The notes below the pieces were generated by a model, which was not told the DNA's origin, did not search any database, and saw only the letters and a program-made list of their open reading frames with translations. The position numbers and the translations under genes are program-made. Shown here piece after piece: positions 1 through 8,871 of a DNA stretch of 64,000 nt (position 1 is its first letter; every line of letters starts with the position of its first letter). Location of the stretch: positions 41,584-105,583 of the forward strand of contig LJZQ01000010.1 in the NCBI GenBank assembly GCA_001314845.1, given 5' to 3'. Source of the DNA: Marinobacter excellens HL-55 (lineage in GTDB: Bacteria > Pseudomonadota > Gammaproteobacteria > Pseudomonadales > Oleiphilaceae).

Positions 1-323
1 CCGAACCACAGGCCCAAAGCCGCCATCAGCATAATGCCGATCTCTACTGCCTTGACGTTGCGAATGATGCGGGCTTTTTCATAACGATCCGCCATCTGGC
101 CGGCGATGCCCGAAAACAGAAAAAACGGCAGGATAAACAGAAAGGCGGCTATGTTGACAACCACATTCACCGACAACCCCACCAGACCACCGGCCTGGAA
201 GGTGATGAGCAGCAGCAGGGCATTCTTGTAGAGGTTGTCGTTAAACGCACCGGAGAACTGCGTCAGATAAAACGGTAAGAACCTGCGCTGGCCCAGTAAC
301 CGGAACTGGCTGTGTTTACTCAT
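1..323 (-). CDS. MFS transporter, N-terminal part (LplT / Aas-like)
   Basis: This is the first 107 codons of a gene read leftward; the rest lies beyond the window edge. The start is the ATG at 321-323. The visible protein opens with a short basic stretch (MSKHSQFRLLGQRRF), then FLPFYLTQFSGAFNDNLYKN, followed by hydrophobic segments. A charged cytoplasmic loop (GQMADRYEKARIIR) between helices is the usual MFS loop 2-3 signature. The GAFNDNLYKN motif is typical of the lysophospholipid transporter LplT and of the MFS half of larger MFS-acyltransferase-acyl-ACP synthetase fusions, so a role in inner-membrane lysophospholipid recycling is likely. Whether acyltransferase domains follow cannot be seen here. 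Confidence 0.8.
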   Translation of the reverse strand, partial: MSKHSQFRLLGQRRFLPFYLTQFSGAFNDNLYKNALLLLITFQAGGLVGLSVNVVVNIAAFLFILPFFLFSGIAGQMADRYEKARIIRNVKAVEIGIMLMAALGLWF

Positions 324-460
324 AAAAACCCTTGTTATGGTGCAAGTTACCCTTCCCGGGGCATTTTGTGCGCCCTGTTGGTGCAGTGCGCTGATGGCGC
401 TGAACCCCCCTTGGTCAAAGAATTGTGGCCACCGCAGGCCTCTGAATCTCTCTCAGGAGG

Positions 461-477
461 TTGGCACAAAACTGGCT
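461..477 (+). promoter_or_regulatory. possible sigma-54 promoter for the EAL gene
   Basis: The sequence TTGGCACAAAACTGGCT matches the sigma-54 consensus YTGGCACGNNNNTTGCW closely. The GG at -24 and GC at -12 have correct spacing, with a mismatch in the -12 TT. It lies about 70 bases upstream of the EAL-domain start codon on the same strand. No enhancer-binding-protein site was identified, so this is a motif call only. Confidence 0.4.
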
Positions 478-548
478 TGGTCAGTTGTCTTCACCTTTAA
501 CGATATCGGCCAGGACGGCTCCATAACTGCAGTATAGGGTTCCTGACC

Positions 549-1814
549 ATGAAAAATGTACTGAGGCTTGCCGAGCATCGGCAACAAAACTCAAGTAAGT
601 CTGCCTGTTTTATAGAACACCACGATTTCAATTCGGTGTATCAACCTATCCTGAGCCCCACCCATCAGAAGCTGGTCGGTTACGAAGCGCTGATTCGGGT
701 GAAGCGCGGCAACCAGAATATCCCACCGACCGAGTTGTTCGAGCAAGCATCGATTCAGGGCGTAACCACCGATCTTGACCGGCATTTACTGAATTTGCAC
801 CTGGATAACTTTGGTCTGAAAACCAGCCCGGTCTGGCTGTTTATCAACATTAACCCAGACACACTGTTCCATCATGCCGATTATCTGGGCCAGTTGGCCG
901 ACCAGTGCCGGCAAGTGGGATTACACCCGGAACGCATCGTACTGGAGCTGGTGGAAACGGCCACACGAGACACCAACACCTTGCTCGAATTCGTTCAGGA
1001 AGCTCGTGATTACGGCTTCCAGATTGCTATCGATGATTTTGGCATGGGCGATTCCAATTTCGAACGCCTATGGCGCATCAACCCTCTGATCGTAAAGATA
1101 GATCGCAGCCTGTTGGCAAATGCCGAGAAACATCAGCGGGCCCGTTTGCTGTTACACAGTCTGGTCAGGATGATCCGGGAAAGTGGCAGTCTGGTGCTGC
1201 TGGAAGGCATTGAAAATGACGCTCAGGCACGTATCGCCCTGGATACCGAAGCCGACCTGGTTCAGGGCTTTCTGTTTGCCCGGCCAAAGCAAAGTTCGCG
1301 GGAGTGCACCGCCACCGCAGAAAACGTTTTGAAACAGATCATGTCGAAATCCGAGCAGAGCAACCTGATGGGCTACCGGAGTCAGGAAACCTTCCTGAAA
1401 CTGCTGCGCTTCGAGATGATGGAGGCTTGCCATCAGCTGGTCAGAGGTGAATCCTTTGATAAAGTCTGCCGGACGCTACTGGAAATAGAAGGCGTAAAAC
1501 GGTGCTTCCTGCTCAACAGCGAAGGCGTGCAACAGGGGAGCGTGGCTCACCGAGGCCCGCTATCGGGTGAATACTTCAACCCGCTGTATCACTCATCAGG
1601 CGCCCGCTGGAGCCATCGGGAATACTTCCGCAATGCGCTGGAACGGCCCCAAAAAATCAACAGTTGCAGACCTTACGTGGCACTGCCCGATGCCCGCAGA
1701 ACCGTCACCCTGTCTACCAGCCTGTCGAGCGCCAACGGCCAGACCATCTTTTGTGTGGATATACATCCGGACGATGTACTGGACGGGCAATTGCTGTTCC
1801 CGCCCATCCTCTGA
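549..1814 (+). CDS. EAL-domain cyclic-di-GMP phosphodiesterase with C-terminal sensor-like domain
   Basis: A 421-residue soluble protein. Residues about 25-265 form an EAL domain, which hydrolyses c-di-GMP to pGpG. The expected catalytic features are present: the EAL-loop Glu46 (YEALIRV), NINPDTL, ELVET, the metal-binding pair in IDDFGMGDSNF, the Lys in VKIDRSL, a Glu in LEGIEN and the Gln in VQGFLFARP, so activity is likely. There is no GGDEF domain. Residues about 285-421 resemble the PDC/Cache-like sensor fold attached to EAL proteins (LKLLRFEMMEACHQLV, then GARWSHREYFRNAL and a VTLSTSLSS strand). No signal peptide or membrane helix is visible, so sensing would be cytoplasmic. The ATG at 549 sits downstream of AGGG and of a candidate sigma-54 promoter. 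The gene is monocistronic and ends at a hairpin shared with the convergent efflux genes. Confidence 0.88.
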   Translation: MKNVLRLAEHRQQNSSKSACFIEHHDFNSVYQPILSPTHQKLVGYEALIRVKRGNQNIPPTELFEQASIQGVTTDLDRHLLNLHLDNFGLKTSPVWLFININPDTLFHHADYLGQLADQCRQVGLHPERIVLELVETATRDTNTLLEFVQEARDYGFQIAIDDFGMGDSNFERLWRINPLIVKIDRSLLANAEKHQRARLLLHSLVRMIRESGSLVLLEGIENDAQARIALDTEADLVQGFLFARPKQSSRECTATAENVLKQIMSKSEQSNLMGYRSQETFLKLLRFEMMEACHQLVRGESFDKVCRTLLEIEGVKRCFLLNSEGVQQGSVAHRGPLSGEYFNPLYHSSGARWSHREYFRNALERPQKINSCRPYVALPDARRTVTLSTSLSSANGQTIFCVDIHPDDVLDGQLLFPPIL

Positions 1815-1826
1815 CACCAACAAACA

Positions 1827-1858
1827 GCGAATCAGCCGGATTGCATCGGCTGATTCGC
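1827..1858. terminator. hairpin between convergent EAL and RND genes
   Basis: Twelve-base perfect stem (GCGAATCAGCCG and its complement) with an eight-base loop, placed between the stop codons of two convergent genes. Neither side has a strong T-tract, so termination may be weak or factor-assisted. Confidence 0.5.
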
Positions 1859-1863
1859 CTTAC

Positions 1864-4800
1864 TCAGAAATCGTCGGCTTTCTCGGCCGGGCTGCTCGCC
1901 AGGCCTGAACCCCCGGCGGTGCCGGCAGCCAGTCGATCCAGCTCTTGCTCCACCGCGTTTGACGATTTGGCAAAGCGCGCAAGCAGGTTGTAGAGCACCG
2001 GGATGATGAACAGCGTTAACGTGGTTGCGAAGATCAGGCCACCCAGTATCACCATGCCGATTGCCGCCCGGCTTTCAGCACCAGCACCGGTGGCGACCAC
2101 CAGTGGCACCGCACCGAACACCGTAGAGATGGTGGTCATCAATACCGGCCGGAAACGCAGCGTGGCACCTTCCAGAATGGCTTCCCGCACTTCGTAGCCC
2201 TTGTCCCGCAGCTGGTTGGCAAATTCCACAATCAAGATCCCGTTCTTCGCCATCAATCCCAGCAACATGATGATGCCAATCTGACTGTAGATATTCAGAC
2301 TGATGCCCGACCAAGCCAGTGCGATCAAAGCCCCGGTGACGGCCAGGGGCACCGACAACATGATGATCAGCGGATGAATCCAGCTCTCAAACTGCGCTGC
2401 CAGCACCAGGAACACGATCACAAATGCCAGCCCGAAGGTCAGGTAGATCGCGGCGGAGGAATCCTGGAACTCCCGGGACAGGCCTTTGTAACTGACCCGG
2501 GCCTCCGGCGGCAAGTTATCCACAGCCAGGTTGTTCAGGTAGGCCAGCGCCGACCCCAGGTCGTAGCCGTCGGCCAGTGAGGCGCTCACGACCACGGCCG
2601 GCAATCGGTCAATTCGCCTGAGATCGGGGTTGGCGCCAATTTCTTCTACCGACACCAGCGCTTTGATCGGAATCAGGTCCCCTCCCGCTCTCGGGCGCAG
2701 GAAGATCTGTTCCAGATCCCCCGGCGTTGCCCGATCGGCATCGTCGGCCTGGATAATGACGTCGTATTCCCGACCACGATCCAGATACGTGGTCACGTTG
2801 CGGGAGGCCAACATGGTTTGCAGGGTAAGACCGACATCTTCGATCGTGATGTCCAGATCAGCGGCGCGATCCCGGTCGATATCCAGACGTAATTCGGGCC
2901 GTGTCAGCTCGAAATCTGTGTCCAGATTGAACAGATTCGGATTCTCTTTTGCCCGCTCTACAATTTCTTCACTCCACGCCTGAACCGATTCGTAGTCCGG
3001 ACCCGCGACCACAAACTCCACTGGCTGGCTAAACCCTCTCTGACCAAGGCCTGGCGGGTTGATCGCATTGATTCTGACGCCGGAAATATCACTGATTTTC
3101 TCCCGAATCTCGCTGGTAACCTGCTGCTGCTTGATTGTGCGCTGATCCCAGTGGGTCATCCCCATGATCATGAAGGCGTTGTCTTCCTCATCCCGAAAAC
3201 CGACGATGGAAAGAAAACGTGCCGCAATACCTTCATCAAGGTAAGGCAATAGTTTTGCCTCGGCCTGCCGGACGAAGTGATCGGTATACTCAACCGTTGA
3301 CCCACGAGGCGCGCTGGTAGGCATGATAATCACACCTCGATCCTCAATCGGTGCCAGCTCCTGGGGCAGACGGGGGAAAATTACAACTGCGATGATCAAT
3401 CCGACCACGCCCAGGCCGAGCAATAGACCGGGTTGGTTCAGGGAAAACACCAGCAATTTTTTGTAGCCGTTGGTCAGACCATTGAGAACCTTTTCACTGA
3501 AGGCCCATAGACGATGGCCTTCTTCTGTTTCCGGACTGTGGCGGAGCCATTTGGAACACAGCATAGGAGCCAGGGTGAGTGCTACCAGGCTTGAGAAGAT
3601 CACAGCTGCCGCCAAGGTAAAGCCAAACTCAGCAAACAAGCGGCCAATGTTGCCGCCCATGAACGAAATCGGAATAAACACAGCCACCAGCGTCAGCGTG
3701 GTGGCGATCACCGCAAAGGCCACCTGTTTGGCACCTCGATAGGCTGCCAACAGGGGTGGTTCGCCTTCGTCTATTCGGCGTTGAATGTTTTCGAGCATGA
3801 CGATGGCGTCATCCACCACCAGCCCGATGGCCAGAATGATCGCCAGCAGCGTTAGTACATTGATGGAAAAACCGAGAAATCCTAACCCGATAAAGGCGCC
3901 GATGACGGCTACAGGAATGGTCACTGCCGGGATCAGCGTCGCCCGCCAGGAACGCAGGAACATGAAGATCACCAGGATAACCAACGACACCGCAATCGCC
4001 AGGGTGATCAACACTTCCTTGATGGAGGCCCGGATAAAGATGGATTCGTCATAGCTCTCTGCCAGCGACACTTCCGGCGGCAGCGTTTCCCGAATTTGTT
4101 CAAGCTCGGCACGCACGGAATCGGAAACGGCTACGGTATTGGCCTTGGATTGCCGGATGATGCCCATGCCAATGGCGGTCTTACCGTTAGCCCGCAACCG
4201 GCTGACATCAGACTCCACCCCCATCTGCACGTTGGCTACTTCACCCAGTCGCAACAGATCGTTGCCATCCCGCCGGACTACCAGGTTCCGGAATTCCTCA
4301 ACCGTCGACAAACGACCTTCCGCCCTGACGGTAAAATTGCGCGTGGATGACTCTACCTGACCCGCCGGCAACTCCACGTTATTGGCTCTGAGGGCACGTT
4401 CTACCTCGGCTACCGTGATATTGCGTGCGGCCAGGCGTTCCCTATCCAGCCAGACCCGAATGGCATAACGGCGTTCACCGCCGATTCGCACATCCGCGAC
4501 ACCGTCCAACACCGATAACCGATCGGCCAACGCCCGATCCGCAAAATCGCTGAGTTCTGCATTGTCCCAGACATCGCTGATCAGCGTTACCCACATCATC
4601 GGTCGTGCGTCTGAGTCGGCCTTTCGAACTACCGGTGGATCGGCCTCATCCGGTAACTGATTCATCACACGGGATACCGCATCCCTGACATCATTCGCGG
4701 CAATATCAATATCCCTGGATGTATTGAACTCGATAGACGTTCGGGATTCGCCCTGCTCGGTAGACGATTCAATAGACCGAATACCCTCGATGCCACTGAT

Positions 4801-5010
4801 GGCGCCTTCAATGATCTGGGTAATCTGGGTATCAACCACTTCTGCGGCCGCACCCGTGTAATCGGTCGACACCGAGACCACGGGTGGGTCAATGTCCGGG
4901 TACTCGCGAACCGGCAATCCAAGCAGCGCGGTTATGCCAAACACCACAATCAGCAGACTGAGTACCGTGGCAAAAACCGGGCGCTTGATGGAAATGTCGG
5001 ACAGGATCAT
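1864..5010 (-). CDS. RND multidrug efflux permease (HAE-1 / AcrB-type)
   Basis: A 1048-residue inner-membrane proton-driven drug exporter, full length for the family. It begins MILSDISIKRPVFATVLSLL, the usual first helix, followed by the YPDIDPP porter motif. The transmembrane-4 proton relay is present as IGLVVDDAIVMLEN, with the paired Asp residues, and the second half repeats the architecture (transmembrane helices around 865-1010). It would assemble as a trimer with the membrane fusion protein encoded just upstream and an outer-membrane channel. No TolC/OprM-type gene is present here, so the channel must be encoded elsewhere. The start ATG is three bases after the adaptor's stop codon, implying co-transcription. 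Substrates cannot be deduced from sequence. Confidence 0.93.
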   Translation of the reverse strand: MILSDISIKRPVFATVLSLLIVVFGITALLGLPVREYPDIDPPVVSVSTDYTGAAAEVVDTQITQIIEGAISGIEGIRSIESSTEQGESRTSIEFNTSRDIDIAANDVRDAVSRVMNQLPDEADPPVVRKADSDARPMMWVTLISDVWDNAELSDFADRALADRLSVLDGVADVRIGGERRYAIRVWLDRERLAARNITVAEVERALRANNVELPAGQVESSTRNFTVRAEGRLSTVEEFRNLVVRRDGNDLLRLGEVANVQMGVESDVSRLRANGKTAIGMGIIRQSKANTVAVSDSVRAELEQIRETLPPEVSLAESYDESIFIRASIKEVLITLAIAVSLVILVIFMFLRSWRATLIPAVTIPVAVIGAFIGLGFLGFSINVLTLLAIILAIGLVVDDAIVMLENIQRRIDEGEPPLLAAYRGAKQVAFAVIATTLTLVAVFIPISFMGGNIGRLFAEFGFTLAAAVIFSSLVALTLAPMLCSKWLRHSPETEEGHRLWAFSEKVLNGLTNGYKKLLVFSLNQPGLLLGLGVVGLIIAVVIFPRLPQELAPIEDRGVIIMPTSAPRGSTVEYTDHFVRQAEAKLLPYLDEGIAARFLSIVGFRDEEDNAFMIMGMTHWDQRTIKQQQVTSEIREKISDISGVRINAINPPGLGQRGFSQPVEFVVAGPDYESVQAWSEEIVERAKENPNLFNLDTDFELTRPELRLDIDRDRAADLDITIEDVGLTLQTMLASRNVTTYLDRGREYDVIIQADDADRATPGDLEQIFLRPRAGGDLIPIKALVSVEEIGANPDLRRIDRLPAVVVSASLADGYDLGSALAYLNNLAVDNLPPEARVSYKGLSREFQDSSAAIYLTFGLAFVIVFLVLAAQFESWIHPLIIMLSVPLAVTGALIALAWSGISLNIYSQIGIIMLLGLMAKNGILIVEFANQLRDKGYEVREAILEGATLRFRPVLMTTISTVFGAVPLVVATGAGAESRAAIGMVILGGLIFATTLTLFIIPVLYNLLARFAKSSNAVEQELDRLAAGTAGGSGLASSPAEKADDF

Positions 5011-5013
5011 GGA

Positions 5014-6117
5014 TCAGGACTCCCGGCTGGTGATAAACCGGTTCTCGGGTATCGCCAGATCAGACTCCAGTAATCGGATTCGGTCACCGGTACTCAAACG
5101 ATCCTGACCCGTCACAATCACCTGGTCTTCTTCGCTCAACCCATCCACGATTTCCACCATACCGGGCATCCGGGAGCCGGTCTGGACAGACACCCGTCGG
5201 GCGACACCGTCATCGGCTACAAACACGTATTTCTGGTCGCCACGCAGCATTACTGCCTGCTCCGGAACCACCAGACCCTCGCGCTCCCGCAAGGTCAGCG
5301 ACGCCGACATAAACTGACCTGGCCGCAATCGGCCTTCCGCGTTATCGATTAGCGCCCGTACCGTCAACGTGCGGCTCAGCTCGTTGATACGACTGCCGAG
5401 TTCGATCAACTCGCCTTCAAAACTTTCACCCGGAAAAGCCGGTGAGGTAGCCCGCACCATCTGGCCCAAGCGTACCTGGCCAATAAACCGCTCGGGCACC
5501 GCAAAATTCAGCTCCATCCGGTCGCTGGTATCCAGGGTGGTAATCGTAGTGCCGGCCTGCAGGTAGGCGCCGATGCTGACATCAGACAATCCGACCACGC
5601 CGGCAAACGGTGCTTCAATCCGGTGGTTCTCCAAACGAACCTGAGCCGCCTGGCGCTGTGCCATGGCAACATCGACGGAGGTTCTCAACTCATCTACCTG
5701 AGACTGGGAGACGCTGTTATTCGCGCGCAGGCGTTGGGCCCGCTCAAACTGCCGACGGGCATCAGACAACTGGGCTTCGATCACAGCCAGGTCGGCACGG
5801 GCCTGACGGTCGTCCAGGCGCAACAGAACGGCACCCTGCGGCACCTGTGCACCTGGTGCAAGGTTGATTTCGATAACACGGCCACTGACTTCTGTTGTCA
5901 GTTCCACCGCATTGAGCGCTTGCAGGCTGGCAACCGCGCCCACATCATCCCGAACCTGCTGTCGCTCCGGTGTGATAACATTGACGCCACTTGCCTGAGC
6001 CTGCCGACCTCCCTGGTTCTCTGCGTCTTGCTCAAGACCCGTATAAACAACAGCGCCAACCGCAACTGCGACGATCAGAACAACTGCGATCACCCATTGT
6101 TTCCACATGGAATTCAT
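5014..6117 (-). CDS. RND efflux periplasmic adaptor (membrane fusion protein)
   Basis: A 367-residue protein with one N-terminal membrane anchor (residues about 7-27, QWVIAVVLIVAVAVGAVVY). It has a split lipoyl domain (VSGRVIEINLAPGAQVPQGAVLLRL, and IEAPFAGVVGLSDVSIGAYL) either side of an alpha-helical hairpin (DLAVIEAQLSDARRQFERAQ...), then beta-barrel and membrane-proximal domains. This is the HlyD/AcrA-like adaptor that links the inner-membrane permease to an outer-membrane channel. It is the first gene of the pair, with the permease three bases downstream. The DUF3833 lipoprotein gene lies 20 bases upstream on the same strand, so all three probably form one operon. No adjacent TetR-type repressor gene is seen. 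Confidence 0.92.
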   Translation of the reverse strand: MNSMWKQWVIAVVLIVAVAVGAVVYTGLEQDAENQGGRQAQASGVNVITPERQQVRDDVGAVASLQALNAVELTTEVSGRVIEINLAPGAQVPQGAVLLRLDDRQARADLAVIEAQLSDARRQFERAQRLRANNSVSQSQVDELRTSVDVAMAQRQAAQVRLENHRIEAPFAGVVGLSDVSIGAYLQAGTTITTLDTSDRMELNFAVPERFIGQVRLGQMVRATSPAFPGESFEGELIELGSRINELSRTLTVRALIDNAEGRLRPGQFMSASLTLREREGLVVPEQAVMLRGDQKYVFVADDGVARRVSVQTGSRMPGMVEIVDGLSEEDQVIVTGQDRLSTGDRIRLLESDLAIPENRFITSRES

Positions 6118-6137
6118 TTGCCTGTTTGTTGTCAGGT

Positions 6138-6716
6138 TTAGGAGCCTTGCCCGTGCTCAAGTTTTTGAATAACCAGCACTACTTCACCGACCTCTATACC
6201 CCATTTGCTCATGGTGGTCTGGTTGATCAGTGTGTCTGGAGTAATCAGGTACATCCAGTCATCCATCCGGACATCGATGGTGCCATCACCGTATGACACC
6301 CGAAGGACATAATTCATATGAATGGCATTGCCTTGCCATTGCATGCTGCCCGGCTCGACCACGTCGCCCGCCGTCGCGTGATAACTGTCACCCGAGGGCG
6401 TCAGCGTCCAGACCCGGGTCTGGACTTCACCATCATCAAACCGGAAAACCTCATCAAGGGTGCCGACGCCGTCGTCGTCCCAGCTGGCAACGATGTCCGC
6501 ATCAAAGGTGCGAATCACCTTGCCAGAGAAGTTCTTGACCACACCGCGGGCAGAAAGTTCGCCCTGAAAGAAGTCCTCAGGCACCAATTCCGGGCCTGTA
6601 TCCCGGTAATCATCCAGCGATGGGCCAGCACAGCCGACGATAGCCAATGCCATTAACAGTATAAGACTGCTCCGTGAGAAAACACTGGTCCGACTCGGGA
6701 TCACCCTGCTTTGCAT
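6138..6716 (-). CDS. DUF3833 family lipoprotein
   Basis: A 192-residue lipoprotein of unknown function. I start it at the ATG at 6716, which has a GGAG about ten bases upstream; the frame stays open to a TTG at 6764 without a ribosome site. The signal sequence ends in IVGC with Cys29 as the lipidated residue. The mature part (LDDYRDTGPELVPEDFFQGEL... then repeated beta-strand-like stretches such as GVVKNFSGKVIRTFDADI and MNYVLRVSYGDGTIDVRMDDW) matches the DUF3833 family, predicted to be a beta-rich, lipocalin-like periplasmic or outer-membrane protein. It precedes the RND adaptor by 20 bases, so it is probably co-expressed with the pump. Any functional link to efflux is inference. Confidence 0.82.
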   Translation of the reverse strand: MQSRVIPSRTSVFSRSSLILLMALAIVGCAGPSLDDYRDTGPELVPEDFFQGELSARGVVKNFSGKVIRTFDADIVASWDDDGVGTLDEVFRFDDGEVQTRVWTLTPSGDSYHATAGDVVEPGSMQWQGNAIHMNYVLRVSYGDGTIDVRMDDWMYLITPDTLINQTTMSKWGIEVGEVVLVIQKLEHGQGS

Positions 6717-6950
6717 GACTTTTACACTCCACTTGCTGGCCTGAGATATGGCGTTTCGCCGCAAACACGTACGGGCCCGACTCCGGATCCGATCAGAAAT
6801 ATTCTGAATACGTCATTTCGGCCAATTGTCTATTCTGACATACCCGCAAGCGCTTTCCGTCAATGGCAGCCAGCAAAGAATGCCGTAAAACTGCTGTCAC
6901 TGAGGCTTTCATGCCTGATCAGATCAGCTAACTGTATATGAGGACTGGCT

Positions 6951-8771
6951 ATGCCTGTGTATAAAGCGCCCCTGCGCGACATGAAATTTCTGATCAACGA
7001 TGTGTTTGATTATCCGGGCCACTACCAGACCCTCGCTTCCGGCGAGAATGCGACGCCGGATATTGTGGACGCCATTCTGACGGAATGCGGCCGGTTCAGC
7101 GAAGAAGTATTGAGCCCCCTGTACCAGAGTGGCGATGAAGAGGGCTGTCGCCTTGAAAATGGCGACGTGATCACGCCCAAAGGCTACAAAGACGCCTACA
7201 ACCAGTATGTGATGGGCGGCTGGCAGGGGCTTTCAGCACCAGAAGAGTACGGCGGTCAGGGCTTGCCAGCATCCATGGGTCTGTTCAAGCAGGAAATGAT
7301 GGGCACCGCTAACTGGTCCTTCTCCATGTATCCCGGGCTGTCTATCGGTGCCATGAACACCATTTTCCTGCATGGCACCGAAGATCAGAAACAGACCTAT
7401 CTGGTGCCCCTGACCGAAGGCCGTTGGGGCGGCACCATGTGCCTGACCGAACCCCAGTGTGGTACTGATCTTGGCCAGGTGAAAACCAAAGCCGAGCCCC
7501 AGGCGGATGGCAGCTACCGGTTGACCGGCACCAAAATTTTCATCTCCTCCGGTGAACATGATCTGACCGAGAACATTGTTCATGTTGTTCTGGCCCGGTT
7601 GCCGGATGCCCCGAAAGGCACCAGAGGCATCAGCCTGTTCATTGTGCCCAAGTTCCTGCCCACTGACGACGGCGCTGTGGGCGAACGTAACGCCGTGAAC
7701 TGCGGTGCCCTGGAAAAGAAAATGGGCATCAAAGCCTCCGCTACCTGCGTGATGAACTTTGACGGCGCTACCGGCTACCTGATTGGCCCGGAGAACGAGG
7801 GTCTGGAATGCATGTTCACATTCATGAACACGGCACGGATTGGCACTGCGATCCAGGGCGTCGGTCCGGCTGAACTGTCGTACCAGTGGGCACTGGCTTA
7901 CGCCAAAGAACGTCGGTCAATGCGCGCATTATCCGGCAAGAAAGATCCGGAACAGGTGGCTGACAGCCTGATTCACCATGCCGATGTGCGCCGGATGCTA
8001 CTGACCCAAAAGGCCTTCGCCGAGGGTGGCCGGGCCATGCTCTATTACGCAGCGAAGCTGGCCGATCACATGGTAGAAGCCTATGCCGAAGGTGATGAAA
8101 AGAAAGCCGAAAAGTACGATGACAAGCTTGGTTTCCTGACGCCGGTACTCAAAGGCTTCCTGACTGAGCTGGGTAATGAAGCCGCAAACCTTGGGGTGCA
8201 AGTGTTTGGCGGCCACGGTTACATCCGTGAACATGGCATGGAACAGATTGTCCGGGACACCCGGATCGCGACGCTCTACGAGGGCACCACCGGTATTCAG
8301 GCACTGGATCTGCTTGGCCGGAAAGTCTTGTTGATGACACAGGGCGGCGCGGTGCGGGAATTCACCCTGAAGATCGCCAACTTTGCCCGCAAACACCTGA
8401 CCAGCAAACCGCTTCGGCCGATGGCCGTCGAGCTTCTGAAACTGACCGCACAGTGGAACGTGTTGACGGTCCGGGTCATGCTCGCCGCGCGCAAAGACCG
8501 GGACGTGGTCAGCGCCGCTGCCCACGACTTCCTGATGTACAGCGGCTACGTCTCCATGGCGTATATGTGGTTGCGCCAGGCGGCTGTTGCACAGGACAAA
8601 CTGGTACACGGAGGCGACGAATCCGAAGCCTTTTACCAGACCAAACTGGCAACGGCTGAATTCTATTACGAGCGCCTGTTACCCCGGGCCCAGGCCCACG
8701 CCACCAGCATGCTTAGCCCGACCCGTCATCTGATGCAGGTAGAACCTGATAATATGGCCTTTACCGGGTAA
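6951..8771 (+). CDS. long-form acyl-CoA dehydrogenase
   Basis: A 606-residue FAD-dependent acyl-CoA dehydrogenase, longer than the usual 380 residues because it carries an N-terminal extension (MPVYKAPLRDMKFLINDVFD) and a C-terminal four-helix acyl-CoA dehydrogenase C domain. The flavin/substrate region includes MCLTEPQCGTDLG and KIFISSGEHD. The catalytic base is most likely Glu444 in LYEGTTGIQ. This subfamily includes FadE5-like enzymes and DmdC-type methylmercaptopropionyl-CoA dehydrogenases, and sequence alone does not choose between fatty-acid and DMSP-related substrates. The ATG at 6951 follows GAGGA. The gene is monocistronic and followed by a strong intrinsic terminator. Confidence 0.93.
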   Translation: MPVYKAPLRDMKFLINDVFDYPGHYQTLASGENATPDIVDAILTECGRFSEEVLSPLYQSGDEEGCRLENGDVITPKGYKDAYNQYVMGGWQGLSAPEEYGGQGLPASMGLFKQEMMGTANWSFSMYPGLSIGAMNTIFLHGTEDQKQTYLVPLTEGRWGGTMCLTEPQCGTDLGQVKTKAEPQADGSYRLTGTKIFISSGEHDLTENIVHVVLARLPDAPKGTRGISLFIVPKFLPTDDGAVGERNAVNCGALEKKMGIKASATCVMNFDGATGYLIGPENEGLECMFTFMNTARIGTAIQGVGPAELSYQWALAYAKERRSMRALSGKKDPEQVADSLIHHADVRRMLLTQKAFAEGGRAMLYYAAKLADHMVEAYAEGDEKKAEKYDDKLGFLTPVLKGFLTELGNEAANLGVQVFGGHGYIREHGMEQIVRDTRIATLYEGTTGIQALDLLGRKVLLMTQGGAVREFTLKIANFARKHLTSKPLRPMAVELLKLTAQWNVLTVRVMLAARKDRDVVSAAAHDFLMYSGYVSMAYMWLRQAAVAQDKLVHGGDESEAFYQTKLATAEFYYERLLPRAQAHATSMLSPTRHLMQVEPDNMAFTG

Positions 8772-8786
8772 GCCCCGGTAATTTTC

Positions 8787-8813
8787 ATCCCGGGGGTTAC
8801 CCCGGGATTTTTT
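8787..8813 (+). terminator. intrinsic terminator of the acyl-CoA dehydrogenase gene
   Basis: Perfect nine-base stem ATCCCGGGG / CCCCGGGAT with a GTTA loop followed by five T residues, 15 bases after the stop codon. Confidence 0.92.
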
Positions 8814-8871
8814 ACTCTGCTGGAAGTGCACAGGCCGAAGAACATATCGGCGGCCCGGGGTTGTGGATAAC

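Noticed and set aside
6762..6764. TTG start for the DUF3833 lipoprotein
   Set aside because: No ribosome site, and it places extra residues before an otherwise normal lipoprotein signal.
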